64,000 bases of DNA from Leucaena leucocephala (lineage: Eukaryota; Streptophyta; Magnoliopsida; Fabales; Fabaceae): assembly GCA_037074615.1 (NCBI GenBank), contig CM073560.1:3789501-3853500 (forward strand), given 5' to 3'. Positions within the stretch are counted from its first letter, which is position 1, and every line of letters begins with the position of its first letter. A program made the translations under genes and the position numbers. The notes under the pieces are model-generated. The model made no database searches and was not told the DNA's origin. It saw only the letters and a program-made list of their open reading frames with translations. Positions 45,405 through 57,176 of the stretch are shown here, piece after piece.

Positions 45405-46154
45405 CTTCAGGAGTTTTATGTAGTGTTTGGATTTTGACTTTAAGCCTGGTAGCTACAGTGAATATTTGAGGAGTGCTGTAGTAGTGGCTGTAAAATTGGT
45501 GGATAGCTTGAAGCAATATGCCAATGTCATTGTGGTATGAAAACTTCTCTAGGAGGTTATAAGTCTGATTTTGTTTATAACCTTCAACAAGTGTTGATGG
45601 TCAGGAAAGGGAAAACGGTTTGAATTTAAGAAATTTAACAAATTTATTTCTTTATGATTTAGAGGCCACTAGTTTAAATTTAAAAAATAGTCTTTCCACA
45701 TATGGAGTATAAGGCTATGTATGCTTTTTTTTTAAAATTAAATATAAAAAATAAATCGTATTATTATTTTTATACTATTATTGAATCATATTACTAATTA
45801 TCCAATTTTGGGATAAAAATAAGCCTTATTATTAACAATTTGTGAATAACGCAACTTATTTATAACTAAAAATAAAATATAATTTTAAATTTATTTTATA
45901 TCATTCTTGAATTTACTTTTTTTTTAAAATCAATTTGTCTATTTCTTTCACCGATTTCATTTTAACCCTCTTAGCTGTCTTTTATCAATTGTGTGCTCAT
46001 TTTTGTCCTAAATTTGCTCCAAATCTATGGGGTTAATGTATAAAAAAAATAAAAAATAATTGCCAAGTATTTAATCAAAGATGAAACGAGCTACCCATTT
46101 ATAGTACTGATCAAATAGCGAAAAAGCTTGCCTTCATTCTCTCCATTACCATTA

Positions 46155-46440
46155 TAGATGTTAAATATTTTTATTTTTACAAAAATTTTTAAAAAAGGAT
46201 TGGGCTCACACCCAGGACGAAGTTTTCTTTCCTTCTAGGCGATACCAATGTCAGACAGAGCGAGCCGTCTATTACTCTCAGGCATAAACCTAAACACTTA
46301 GGAGTTATGATGTCTCCCTAAGCGCCACGATTAGAACTATAACAAAGTGATACTTTTTAGAGATTGAACACACTCCAAATAGTTGTATGTCTCACCCCTT
46401 CGCCAGTTGAACTCACAGACAATATGTTAGATATTAAATA
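46155..46440 (-). mobile_element. SINE, family A, near full length
   Basis: The body spans about 46169-46427. Flanks are TAGATGTTAAATA (46155-46167) and TAGATATTAAATA (46428-46440), one mismatch. On the minus strand the head reads GAGTTCAACTGGCGAAG (box A-like) and GTGTTCAATC (box B), and the element ends in TTTTTGTAAAAAT. At about 259 bp it is one of the two longest copies here. Confidence 0.78.
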
Positions 46441-47595
46441 ATTGATTACACATGAAATTTCTTACGTCGTTTGATTACACATGGACTAAACAAACAATTA
46501 AAATTATAAAAAAGGTTTCACTTTAAACATTTATGTCATTGTTTATAAACATGAACTTAATTGATAAGTAGGAATGAAAATTGGCTAAGTAGTTTGTAAA
46601 CATGAACTTAATTAATCTGGTTAGACTTATTTAAAAATATGAATAGGCTTAAGCCTATTTTAAAACTTATTTTACTTACAGGCAAGACCAAAATTCACTA
46701 AGAAGCTTATTAAACCTATTAAACGCCTGACCTATTATAAATTATAATAATTTATTAATTTAAATCATAAATGTATTTTATAAAAATGTGAGTTTAAATT
46801 CAACTGTTTATATAAAAATCTTATTAACTTTCTTTAAGCTATAAATTTAAAATTTAGTTTGACTCTTGATTATCTAAATTCACCATTAATAATCAATATC
46901 AATATTCATTCAATGCATTGTTCATAACTCATGAACATTTCAAACTCCAGCTAAAATTGGGTCCCACAATTTAGTTTTCTTGTGAAAAGGGCAAAAAGGA
47001 AGGAAAAGACAGTGAGCCAAAAAAAAAAAAGTGAATGAATGGAGAAATAGTGGTCAATAAGAAAGGGAAAGCAATCAATTAGAATTGGATGGACAACATA
47101 TCTTTCTGCGAAGCTTTGCTTATTGTACCGAAAAAGTTGAGGCAAATATCCCTAAAAGAAGGGTTTGTTTTCTAATATTAAAAATCACTTTCCATTTATC
47201 AGACTTGAAAGTGAAGTAATCCCTTCCCCCCTAAGAAAAATTTTACACTTTCTATTACTTTCACATATATTTTTTTAGAAAATCCTAAAAAAAATATGAC
47301 CTGAATTTTAACATTTTAAGTATTTTTTTTCTTACACTTTAATATTTGATAAACAAATAACAACATATTTTTATAAGAATTTTTTATTTGAGATTTTAAA
47401 TTTTAAATGATATTTTTATTGGAGCAAAAAATCTTAAATTTTCCTAATACTTATCTATACTTTCGGGTATCGACCAATCAAATTAAATTGGGCTTTTGAT
47501 TAAGCTAATACAGCTCCTTTATCAGCTGAGGTACACGGTTCATGTTTTTTTTTTGAAGTAATTGAGGTTGAATTTTTCCCATGTAACCTCCTCTT

Positions 47596-47622
47596 CCTCC
47601 TCTCTCTCTCTCTCCCCCCCCC

Positions 47623-47652
<30 letters not shown>
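47596..47652. repeat. Compound CT/C/CT/CA microsatellite
   Basis: The run is CTCTCT, then a long C stretch, CTCTCT again, and CACACA, with no interruption by other sequence. It is likely length-variable between individuals. Confidence 0.8.
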
Positions 47653-47653
<1 letters not shown>

Positions 47654-47937
47654 TTTGAAAGGACAATTGGACCCAGTCAAACTAAAAGGAATATGCAGGA
47701 AAAGGGGTATGATTTCCCCCCCTGAAAATCTGAGAAAGAGCAAAAGAGCTGACCCAAAAAGCGCAATAAAGTGATTATATAATTATATAATTAGAAGAAG
47801 AAGTAAAAGGCTCGCAGATAGATAGACTCAAGTTACAAGAAAACCCAAAAAAAAAAAACCGTACCATTGCATGCAATGTAATCCTAGAGATCAGCAAAAA
47901 GCATGATAACAAAAGGCACACACTATCTAATAACTCA

Positions 47938-48843
47938 TCAGAACATTGAATATCCCATATCAACATCTCCAAAGGCATATGAAGAAGAAGTTGAAGCATA
48001 TTGATCAGTCTTGAGCCCACCATAGCTTGAAGAACTCCCAAAGAAGCACCCATCTTCTTCAACCCTCATTGGGTTTCTGTTGAATATAGCAGAAAGCTCA
48101 CTGCAATCAGAATCCCATGAAAATCCCTGAGAGATTTCATCTGGGTAAGAAGAGAAATCTGAACTTTCACATCCTACTGTTGGTATCTTGATCATGCCTT
48201 GTTCTTGAGATTTGCCCTTTTGGTCATCATTGTTCCTTCTGAGACAGTTATCAGGAACCACACATTCCAAGTATCCTGAGTTAGAAGAAGAATCACTGGA
48301 AAACAAGAAAAAGTTCTCAGTTTCAGGCATGTCATTGTTCATCATATTATTATTATTAGGCTCAATATGATGAAGATGAGACATATTATCAGATACTACT
48401 GAACTAGCGCTATTCTGATGATAGGTTGGTAAAAGAGGTTGATGATGATGATGAAGATCTAAAGAAGAAGGAGAGAGAATAGTGTGAAAACTAGTGTCAG
48501 TTTCAGAGTATATGAAATTTGTTCTTGCTTGGCTTCCTTTCATGGACAGAGCAGCTCTGTCATAAGCCAGAGCAGCTTCTTGAGCAGTGTCAAAAGTTCC
48601 AAGCCAATGCCTTTCTTTTGTTGTGGGGTCCCTTATTTCTGCAGCATATCTTCCCCAAGGTCTTCTCCTGACACCAAGAAACCTTCCCGGTTCTGATTGC
48701 TTTCTTCTTCCTCTTTTCTCACCACCACAAGGAGATGTGTTTCTCTGAAGAAGAGACAGAACCATCTGGGTCTGGTTTGCTTCATAGCCTTTGAATGATG
48801 ATGAGGAAGAAGAAGAATCTAGGGTTCTAGAGGTGGTGGACAT
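47938..48843 (-). CDS. PUCHI: AP2/ERF transcription factor, PUCHI-like (ERF subfamily VIII)
   Basis: A single uninterrupted exon encodes 301 residues from the ATG at 48843; a longer frame upstream would need a GTG start and is not used. A Ser-rich start (MSTTSRTLDS) is followed by a basic segment GEKRGRRKQSEPGR and one AP2 domain at about residues 54-110 (FLGVRRRPWGRYAAEIRD, then HWLGTFDTAQEAALAYDRAA). The Ala and Asp at the diagnostic AP2 positions mark an ERF, not DREB, type. The basic KRGRRKQ..PGRFLGV lead-in is typical of PUCHI and grass FZP/BD1, which control lateral-organ and floral-meristem fate in the nucleus. The His/Asn-rich middle and acidic, Ser-rich C-terminus fit an activation or regulatory tail. 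Orthology to PUCHI is likely but not proven. Confidence 0.9.
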   Translation of the reverse strand: MSTTSRTLDSSSSSSSFKGYEANQTQMVLSLLQRNTSPCGGEKRGRRKQSEPGRFLGVRRRPWGRYAAEIRDPTTKERHWLGTFDTAQEAALAYDRAALSMKGSQARTNFIYSETDTSFHTILSPSSLDLHHHHQPLLPTYHQNSASSVVSDNMSHLHHIEPNNNNMMNNDMPETENFFLFSSDSSSNSGYLECVVPDNCLRRNNDDQKGKSQEQGMIKIPTVGCESSDFSSYPDEISQGFSWDSDCSELSAIFNRNPMRVEEDGCFFGSSSSYGGLKTDQYASTSSSYAFGDVDMGYSMF

Positions 48844-48930
48844 GGCTTCAAAAATGGGCAAGCAAAAGTGACAGGAGTGAGAGAAAGAAAGTATAAAACA
48901 CACACAGAAAGAGACTTGAAGATAGGCTCA

Positions 48931-48951
48931 GTGAAGTGAAGTGAAGTGAAG
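48931..48951. repeat. (GTGAA)n pentanucleotide repeat upstream of the AP2/ERF gene
   Basis: Four tandem GTGAA-type units lie about 90 bases upstream of the ATG, in the probable 5'UTR or core promoter. Confidence 0.7.
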
Positions 48952-48959
48952 ATGGTTTA

Positions 48960-50083
48960 AGAATGAGAGAGCTTGTGGAGTCTTTTAAAGACTCAGACAT
49001 TGAAGAGCCTTGACCAAAGTAACTTGGTTCTCAATGAGATATAATATCCTGACAAAATTAATATTTTATAACTATAGTTTTCACATTTATAATTTAATTT
49101 TTAAATTTTAACTTAATATAACTTAATTTTTATAATTTTAATTTAATTAAAACTTAATTTTTTAATTTTAACTCATTATAACTTAATTTTTATAATTTTA
49201 ACTATATAAAATTTTATTCTTTAAGTTTAATAAAATATATAAATTTTTAGAAAAAACTATTATTAAAGTACTATAGTTTCTTTTAATTTTTAATTTAGTA
49301 CATGTATATTTTTTCCTTATTAAATATCTTAATTTTACTCTATTAGCACGGTTAGTCTAAGTAATTTTATTCTGTTAGTATTGTTAATCCCTGGACAGAA
49401 GCTAATTATGACAATAGAGTAAAATTAAATAAATTAATAAGGAGAAAAAATACACAGGTACCTTAAGAATGTTTTTCCCTATTATTTTTTAAGATATATG
49501 AACTAATATTTTAAATAGTTAAATTATAGGAATTGAGTTATATCAAGTCAAAGTTCAGAGACTGAATTACACGAGTTAAAGGTTAGAAACTGGGATATAA
49601 ACTGTTCAAAATTTTTAAGAAAAAATTAATTTCCCTTTTTTTAATTAATTTTCAAGTGTTGGAGTAAATATTTTAACTTGATAATAAAACTCAAGTAATT
49701 TAGTTGGTTGAGGCAGTGAGAAGATTGGATTATTGAGTGCAAGCTTTAGAGATCTTTCTTTTTCTTATTTCTATTTTAACTCCTTAGTTCTTCATCCTTA
49801 GAGAGGAATTACAAACCAAACAGTGAAAATAAAGATTCCTTTCACTTGTCAAGTACTTTAAATAGGGCATTCTAATTGCACTTCTGAGTTCTTATTTATT
49901 TGCGGCAGTCACTTTCTTCCTAGTTCCAATGACATTAGCCAAATGCAATTTCTATATCCAAATAACTATAAATGTAAATACTATACAATTTCTTTTTATA
50001 TATTCACAACAACAAATGTGCTCGGACAAGAATAGAAAGAAACATTCTTTCATTTTCTCCTGACAAAGGAATCTTGTATATGT
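48960..50083. other. Promoter and AT-rich DNA upstream of the AP2/ERF gene
   Basis: 49030-49620 contains repeated AACTTAATTTTTATAATTTT units, with a weakly complementary GAGTTATATCAAG segment near 49535, probably a decayed foldback MITE. No coding sequence was recognised. Confidence 0.45.
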
Positions 50084-50373
50084 AAAAAAAATCCTATTAC
50101 CCATCGTCCGATGAGTTTAACTGACAAAATAGTAAGATATACGATCATTTAAAACGTGTTCGATCCTTAGGGAGTACTACTTTATTGTAATTTCAGTCGC
50201 AGTGCCTGGGAAGGTATCCTAACTCTTGGGTGTCTAGGTTTATACTTGAGGGTAATAGATGACTCGCTTTGCCCGTATCGCCTAAGAGGAAGAGAGATTT
50301 CGTCCTGCCTTTGAATCGTGAGTGAGCCTAACCTCTTTCTAAAAATTTTTGTATTAAGAAAAAAAATCTTATT
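50084..50373 (+). mobile_element. SINE, family A, full length
   Basis: The body is about 50099-50358. The head GATGAGTTTAACTGACAAAA gives a box A-like sequence and GTGTTCGATCC is box B. The end is TTTTTGTATTAAG followed by A's. Flanks AAAAAAATCCTATT and AAAAAAATCTTATT form a duplication with one mismatch. An open frame on the opposite strand is incidental. Confidence 0.75.
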
Positions 50374-53142
50374 TTGAGAATTAATATCCAATATTACTGA
50401 ATAATTTAAATTAAAGTTGAATTGTATATCAATGGATGAAGTTTTCTAAATATGGCTTTTTAAGAATTTAAAATATTTAAACTCAAAATCTTATGTAACG
50501 TAAAGGGTTCATCTTTTTCCACTCAATTCAATACTTATTGGTATATATATATATGTAATCTGTAGATTTTTAATCCAAAACAAAACTATTTCGAAATTGT
50601 AAAAAACGCAAATAGTTTTGTGACATAATAACACTAACTTCTCTTTAATTTATCAAAGGTACGAGGATTTGATTCGACTTATTTTAAGATGTTTTAATTA
50701 ATTTGTCTATGTATATTAAAAAAATAAAAAAGTTATTATGAGGTCTTAAAAAAAAATATAAACATAAAAACTATTATTAAGATTTTTTAATGATTATACT
50801 ATTTTTTAGTACTTTACCCCATAGTGATTCCAAAAAATTTGTAAAAAATGAGATGATTTCACAAATATGTATTCTTGAACAAATCATATGGGATGGATTT
50901 ATGGTTAAAAACAAATAATGTAAGTTACGAAAACATTGAGTCATTGGTGAGGTAATTATTACATAATGTGCATGCAAGAAATATTATTGAGATTTGTTAA
51001 AAGATTGAGAGAAATAATTAAAAATAAAATAACAACTAATATTCTGATCTTATTTTTCATATGCGGTCAGTATTTTAATTTTATTTGTGATACAATTTTA
51101 CTTATAATTTTTTTAATTCGGTACAATTTTTAATATTTGAGAAATAAGATTATAGTTAAAATTATATCAAATTAAAAAAATTATACTATAAATAATATTA
51201 GAATACTAGTTATATATAAAAAATAAAATTAGGTATTAGATATTAATTTATCGAATAATTAATATTGAATGTTCATGCATATCTATAAGTTCACGTGGGG
51301 AGAGGCAAGGCTAAGCAATAAACTACCCAGAGAAATTGACCTGGTCAACTTTATTGGACAACACTTGGCAATGGCAAAACAAATGAAAAAGACATACACT
51401 CTATTAAAAAACTTAACCTATATATACTATCATTATTCATCATCCCCTATAACTGTGCATGTGCATTTCTTAATTGTTTTTTTGAAGTTGATCGAAAGTG
51501 AGCCATTAAACTAACAAGGATTGGTCTGGCCACAAAAAGGTAATTCTTTTCAAACTAAAATTTAAATTCCTATTGTTAGTAGGGATGTATATATTTAATT
51601 TCTAACAATATCTCTTTATTATTTTTAATAAGAAAATATTTATACCTATAAATTAAAAAGGGATCCATTAAAGTTTAAACTTGAATTACTCTATCCGGTC
51701 TTATTTAAGAATTAAATAATAAATTTATATAAGTTAAAAAAATTAATTAAATTAGTTATTTATAAAAATTATGTATTAATTTTTTTAAAATATTATTTTT
51801 AATTATTTACATTAGAATTATTATTTGATAAAAAATTCCTTAATATGTACAATTAATTAGGGTGATTTGAGAAAAATTATAAATTTAACAGATAAAATAG
51901 ATTGATAAGATACTATATTTAATATCAAAATAAATTTTTTAACTAACTCTTACGTTTAAGTCGATATAGAGTAATATATAATGATTACAATTGCTGTCAT
52001 TTGCTTTCTTTTTCATAATGAAATCTATCATAAAATATCTACCATAACGTTTAAGTTAATCCTAGCAAATAATTTTTACATATTGTCTGGTAGTATCCAT
52101 TCAAATTGAGTCATGTCAAGTTTCAAATGAAACAAATTTTTCTTAAGTTGACTTTTTTTATTTATTGTATTTATAACATCTCAAATGAGATATTATTAAG
52201 AGAATACCTAATCTATTTTATTCTACTCAACTACTCATTGTGTTTCTAAAAATCATTAATATAAGATATCGTTAACTAATTTTAATATATTAAAGAAACT
52301 AAATTAATTAATTAATTATAACATATATGATATGATTTTTCTAAAATAAACATAAGATTATATATAATTTATAAGTTAGATAAATTAATTTTAAAAAATA
52401 ATAATTATTAAATATAAAATAGATTATATTTTTATATTAAGGATTAAATATAATCTCCTAACTAATTCTTATATTAAATACTGGAAGCAATAATTTTGAT
52501 GAAGAAGAAGCATACGATTGAATGAGTGGCACAAAGGAAACCAGAAATGGGAAACAACTGCAAGGTTTTGTCTGCATATTGGTAATAGAGAGAAGTCAGA
52601 AACATTTGAATTTGAAGGTATTAATGAATGTGATATATGAGAATGTCATTCTCTGGCTATTTTGTAATATGCAACATGTGAATCTGTCTTTTGTGCAAAA
52701 CGAAATCAATCAATAAGATCTTAATCTCTTGTTTGCTTTGTGATTTTCAAAGGGAGCAGTTAAAATTATGTGTAAATTACAAATAAGAAAATAATAATAA
52801 TAATTGTACGTTCTAGAATTTTACGACATATGGTGTGAGATGCGAATCCACTTGTCTTGTGTCACAAGAAATTAAGCAACCCCACAAAGAATAAAATAGT
52901 TCCCATTGGGAACAACCCTTTTGGTCAAATTCTATATCCAATTGTCTGTCCCTTTTTGTGCTTTTCAGATCAATTTTCTCATTTTTTTAATCAATTTTTA
53001 TTCACAATTAATTATGGTGGTTGACCGTGATACCATCTCTTTTCTTTTCTCTGTTAAAAAAGTATTGGATTAAAATGTAAAAATACTGATATACTTATCC
53101 CAAATATACTATAAACAAACATCATATATAAAAATATATATC
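50374..53142. other. AT-rich intergenic DNA, no gene seen
   Basis: 51270-51530 has W-box-like TTGACC and GGTCAAC and a TATATATA motif, but no gene follows. 52500-52720 is GC-richer with a 64-codon frame of no recognised family. A Stowaway-like unit is listed separately. Confidence 0.45.
51687..51973. mobile_element. Stowaway-like MITE
   Basis: The left end TACTCTATCCGGTCTTATTT and the right end AAGTCGATATAGAGTA form inverted repeats with TA at the outer edge, as for Tc1/mariner-type Stowaway elements. The AT-rich interior is shared with units at 60.2, 52.2 and 36.1 kb. Confidence 0.6.
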
Positions 53143-53334
53143 AACTACCATAATAGTTAGCATAAATAATAAATAATATATTTATATATTATAAATATAT
53201 GAGTTCGATTTTTTTATTATTGTAAGAATTTTTTAATAAATAATCTTATAAATCCCTTATAAACGCTCTCTAAATTTTGAGATTGTGATTTGGTTAGTAA
53301 AAAATCGATACCAAATTTATTTAAATTTTTTTAT
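53143..53334 (+). mobile_element. SINE-like element, family B, decayed copy
   Basis: It starts near TACCATAATAGTTAGCATAA, has box B-like GAGTTCGATT, and ends with TCGATACCAAATTTATTTAA and T/A-rich sequence, matching the reverse complement of the copies at 45.2 and 55.1 kb. Possible short duplications (ATATATCAA-like) flank it. Confidence 0.5.
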
Positions 53335-53719
53335 ATCAATATATATATATGAACTTACTTTTCTTTGAATGGGTATCACATAATATTTAGGTGTTCATAA
53401 TATGTACAATTGAATGAACTCTAACCTGTTAAAACACATATCTAATTAATTGACATTATTTTATTTTTTAAATAAAAAATTAACTTGAATAAATTATTTT
53501 AATCAAATTATTTACACTCCTTCTCTGCTCTTTCTTCCTCATCGCAACCCTCTCTTTCTGCACTTCCCAACGCCCTTGATCTCCGTCCTCATACTTCCTC
53601 CCAATTCTTCACCCAACCAAATTCTCACTCATGGATTATAATCACGCATAATTTTGAAAATGGAATTTCGTCTTTTAAAAGTGATAATGAAAAATGTCAT
53701 CAAATAATAATAAGAAATT

Positions 53720-54225
53720 CATTGGATGGCTCTTTCGAAGATTGATGGTGTTTATAGGTCAAGGATTGTTTAATCCTCAAGTGAAGACAAACGACAGAAG
53801 CTGTAAGAATCTGAGGAATCGGCCATCTAGATCTGAACTTGTCGGCGATTTTGTACATGGGTACGACCAACATCGCACCGTAGAACTAAGGAGGCAGATC
53901 ACGCCGCCCATAGACTCGCCGAAGAGGAAAAGAGGCAGGCCCAGAAAGTTCAGGCCTTGCTTGACGGATCCGAAGAAGGAGAGGCAGTCCTGGACGACGA
54001 GATCGACGTTAGGAACGAAGGCCTTGAGATCGGCCATGGCCTTGGAGGTCGAGAGCGAAACAAGCAAAACCCATCTCAGTGAGGAAGATTGGGGTGCCTT
54101 GGAAGGTCCAGCAGATGTCGTTGCCACAACCGTGGACCATGAAGACAACTGCGTGGAGGGATGAGAGGAAGCTATGAAGGCGTGAAGAGGGAGAGGGCTC
54201 TGAGAGTGGTGAAGGATGGTGAGAT
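53720..54225 (-). pseudogene. Alpha/beta-hydrolase (monoacylglycerol lipase/CSE-like) pseudogene
   Basis: On the minus strand, pieces in different frames read RALSLFT, then VVFMVHGCGNDICWTFQGTP, FACFALDLQGHGRS, FVPNVDLVVQDCLSFFGSVK, LPLFLFGESMGGVICLL and VPMYKIADKFRSRWPIP. This is the order found in plant caffeoylshikimate esterase/MAGL-type serine hydrolases; GESMGG is the nucleophile elbow. About ten residues normally between ICLL and the GAVLVAPM segment are deleted. At least two frame changes occur, and the catalytic Asp and His regions are absent. No introns are evident. It is a dead fragment, GC-richer than its surroundings. Confidence 0.82.
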
Positions 54226-55114
54226 TCCCTGTTAAGCGTAGAAGTCTCCCTGCGGATGATGAAGATGATTAAAATAATTTATTCAAATTAGTTTTTTATT
54301 TGAAAAATAAAATAATGTAAATTAATTAAATGCCATGTAGGATTAAAATTAAGTGATGTCTCGACTTGCCAGAGATCAAATGATGTGGTATATTGTGTAC
54401 TTAATTTTATTCTTATATATTCTCTTGTTCAAAATATAAGGTATTTTTGTTTAGAAAAAATCATTAGTTCACAATATAAGTTACATAGAGTTATTAATTG
54501 ATTAAAAAAAAGAGATTTATTAATTACCATTTTTAATTTTATCCCTTCCTTATAGAGAGAACACACATATTCTGTAATAGAGATAAAATTTTTATTATTT
54601 AATTTAATACATATTGTTTTTTTTAGTTCATTGACTCATATTTTGAATCAAATTGAGTATTTAATTTATTTTGTTTATTTAAATCAAAACAAGTGGATTT
54701 TAAAATGTTGCAAAATATTTCTTTTTATATAACGATCAATTATATAAAAAAATAATTATACAATTAAAGTTGGAATAACTGAATTTAGGGAAAGCGGAAA
54801 GGGAAGTTGGTAGTATATCTGTTTTATAAAAACAACAACTAAGAAAGGATTGGAGTAGCAAGTTCGAATCATTTTCTAACGGTGCTATGAAAATAGAATG
54901 GTCAAGTAGACTATTGAATAAATTCTTCTTGTATAAGATGACAGAGATATGGTCTAAGGATGCACCAAATGAGAAGAAGGCAAATTGAATTACCCAATAG
55001 AATATACAAAAATAATGGGATCTGTTAATTGTAATTTCAACCATTTAACGGTCTGGACTTCATTTAATTGATTAAAAATATCCCCTATGGCTTCATTTAA
55101 TTAGAAGCAGACAC
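54226..55114. other. Intergenic DNA, no gene seen
   Basis: It is AT-rich. A 102-codon minus-strand frame at 54736-55044 has no recognisable domain and is rich in Phe/Ser/Leu, as expected of chance frames in AT-rich DNA. Confidence 0.45.
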
Positions 55115-55350
55115 TTTAAATATATAAAGTTTTTTTAACAAAAAAAAAATTAGGTAAATTCGATATCGGCCATTTACTAAAATTTAGGCATAACCCTAAG
55201 GTTTAGAGAATGTTTACAAGATATTTATTAGATTATCTACTAAATGACTCCTCACAACGATAATAGGAATTAAACTCACGCTCTTATAAAATATAAATAT
55301 ATTTTTTACTATTTATGTTAACTTTTATGGATTATTTTAGATATATAAAG
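55115..55350 (-). mobile_element. SINE, family B, with 15-bp target duplication
   Basis: The body at 55130-55335 is flanked by TTTAAATATATAAAG (55115-55129) and TTTAGATATATAAAG (55336-55350), one mismatch. The A-rich end faces left and the minus strand has GAGTTTAATTCC. It is a clear relative of the 45.2 and 33.3 kb copies. Confidence 0.75.
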
Positions 55351-56974
55351 GTAAGTATGTAAGTTTTTTTCAAGAAAAAACACTTGAGAGTGGGCTTCAT
55401 CTATTCATTTCGTAAAATTGACAATAAAAAAAAATTCTTTTTTATTTTTATTTTGGTAAATATTACTACCTCCGGGATTTACTTTGCAGATAGGATGGGG
55501 GAATTTATAGATGCATGTCCTTGGGAAAATTGATGTTTCTATATTGAGTTGTAAAAATTATTTTTTTTAGATTAGCCCTTGTCTATCTGTTGTGTGTTAG
55601 TGAGTGAGTGAGGGATGCTTCTTGTAAATGGTAATTTTTAAAATATTTGTCAATATTTTCAATCAAAATATAGTAATATTTTAAGAATATAATTGGGAAA
55701 AATTATGTTATATATTGAAATTATTTTTTAAATATAAAAAAATCAATGATTAATATTATTATGAAACAATATTATGATATTAAATCATAAGATAATATTT
55801 ATGTGATATGATTTTGTTAAAATGGCTTCAATAATAATAATAACCTAAAAAATTTCACATGTAAGTTATGTAATTAATATCAAGGGTTGCATAATTAAAA
55901 ATTCCAACACCCTAAACAATTAAATCAGTTGAGCTCTTACTTACTTAAAACATCTTAAAGCTTCTAAGTTTTAAATGTACCTCTTAGATAAAAATTATTT
56001 TCATCTATTTAAATTAATATTTAAAACTTATTTTTAGAAAAAAACATTTTTTAAAACCCAACTGCAACTAATTTGATTTTTTTAATAAATTTATTGTCAT
56101 TCCCAAATTTTTATATGTCAATGTTACTATTTGAATAATTAAAAGTGTGAGATAGTGACACTTAAAACATTTCATTTAATTTAGACATATTTTTAATATC
56201 CTAATAAAATAATCAGTACTTTTTTAATTAATTATGTGATATAAATTTTATATATAATGAAATAAAAAAGTTCTTTTTTGTGATTCCAAAAAGATATTTA
56301 AATTTGAAAAAAAGCTTGTGTTAAAGAAAAAAAATATTATGTTGATTATTTTAATTGGAAATAAAAGAAGCTTATGCAGGAGCTAAACCTCCCCAGTCCA
56401 CGCAACACCTAAACTTAAAGAAGGTCATATTTTCATTAATTCCCATCTCCATCAAGAAAATGATATTATCTTCTTTATACTTATTTACTTGAAAAATAAT
56501 TGAATTAATTCAAAATAGAAATATGTATATAAGTGTTAAACTAGTTTTTATAATAAATTTTACTTCTTACATGAATTAATTTAATATTCTTAAATTTATA
56601 TTTTTAGTGAACCATCTCAAATTTATTCATACACTTTTTTATTTACAAAATTTAAATTTAAAACCTTATTTAAAGAGTATAAAAGAATATTGAATTTCTT
56701 CTTCTTCAAGCTTTCTATTATCTTTATAAAAACTAAAACATATCTATGAAAAATATACTTTATTTTTATATTTTATATATAGTAATTATAATTTTTTTAT
56801 ATAACTATTTAATTTCGTTAGATTTAAGTATTATTAAGTTTAATTTAAAATAATTTTTTTAAAATAATTTTTTATATTCATATAAATTTAAACTCGATAT
56901 TTTATACCGAAAATCTCTTTATATTAAAATTATGTGATGGTTTTTTTTCAAGTAAATAAAAAAAAATGAAAAGC
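55351..56974. other. AT-rich intergenic DNA, no gene seen
   Basis: No coding homology, RNA gene or element with clear ends was recognised. Confidence 0.5.
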
Positions 56975-57176
56975 ATTGTGTTAGTTTAATTTTTTTTTAC
57001 AAGAATTTTTTTAAAGGGATTTATCTCGTCTACGATTTAAGAGTAAGATAAAATTTTCTTTTTTTTAGGCAATATTAATATTAGATATGATAAATTGTCT
57101 ATTACTTTTAAATATAAATTTAGACACTAAAAAATTAAAATATCTCCTCAAATATTACTATTGTGTTAGATTGATT
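56975..57176 (-). mobile_element. SINE, family A, decayed and 5'-truncated
   Basis: The body at about 56991-57159 matches the tail half of family A, with AT-biased decay. Flanks ATTGTGTTAGTTTAATT and ATTGTGTTAGATTGATT differ at two of 17 bases. The box A/box B head is missing, as expected of incomplete reverse transcription. Confidence 0.65.

Larger units (their letters stand above)
45405..47937. other. AT-rich intergenic DNA apart from a SINE at 46.2 kb
   Basis: No genes were recognised. 47596-47652 is a compound (CT)n, poly(C), (CT)n, (CA)n microsatellite. The 3'UTR of the AP2/ERF gene probably lies at about 47750-47937. Confidence 0.5.

Noticed and set aside
48844..48903. 20-codon upstream extension of the AP2/ERF gene
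   Set aside because: It would start at GTG; the ATG at 48843 gives the expected MSTTSRTLDS start.
53694..54164. 156-codon plus-strand open frame
   Set aside because: It is antisense to the hydrolase pseudogene; only the minus strand carries recognisable motifs such as GESMGG.
54736..55044. 102-codon minus-strand frame
   Set aside because: The hydrophobic, AT-driven composition and lack of conserved motifs indicate a chance frame.
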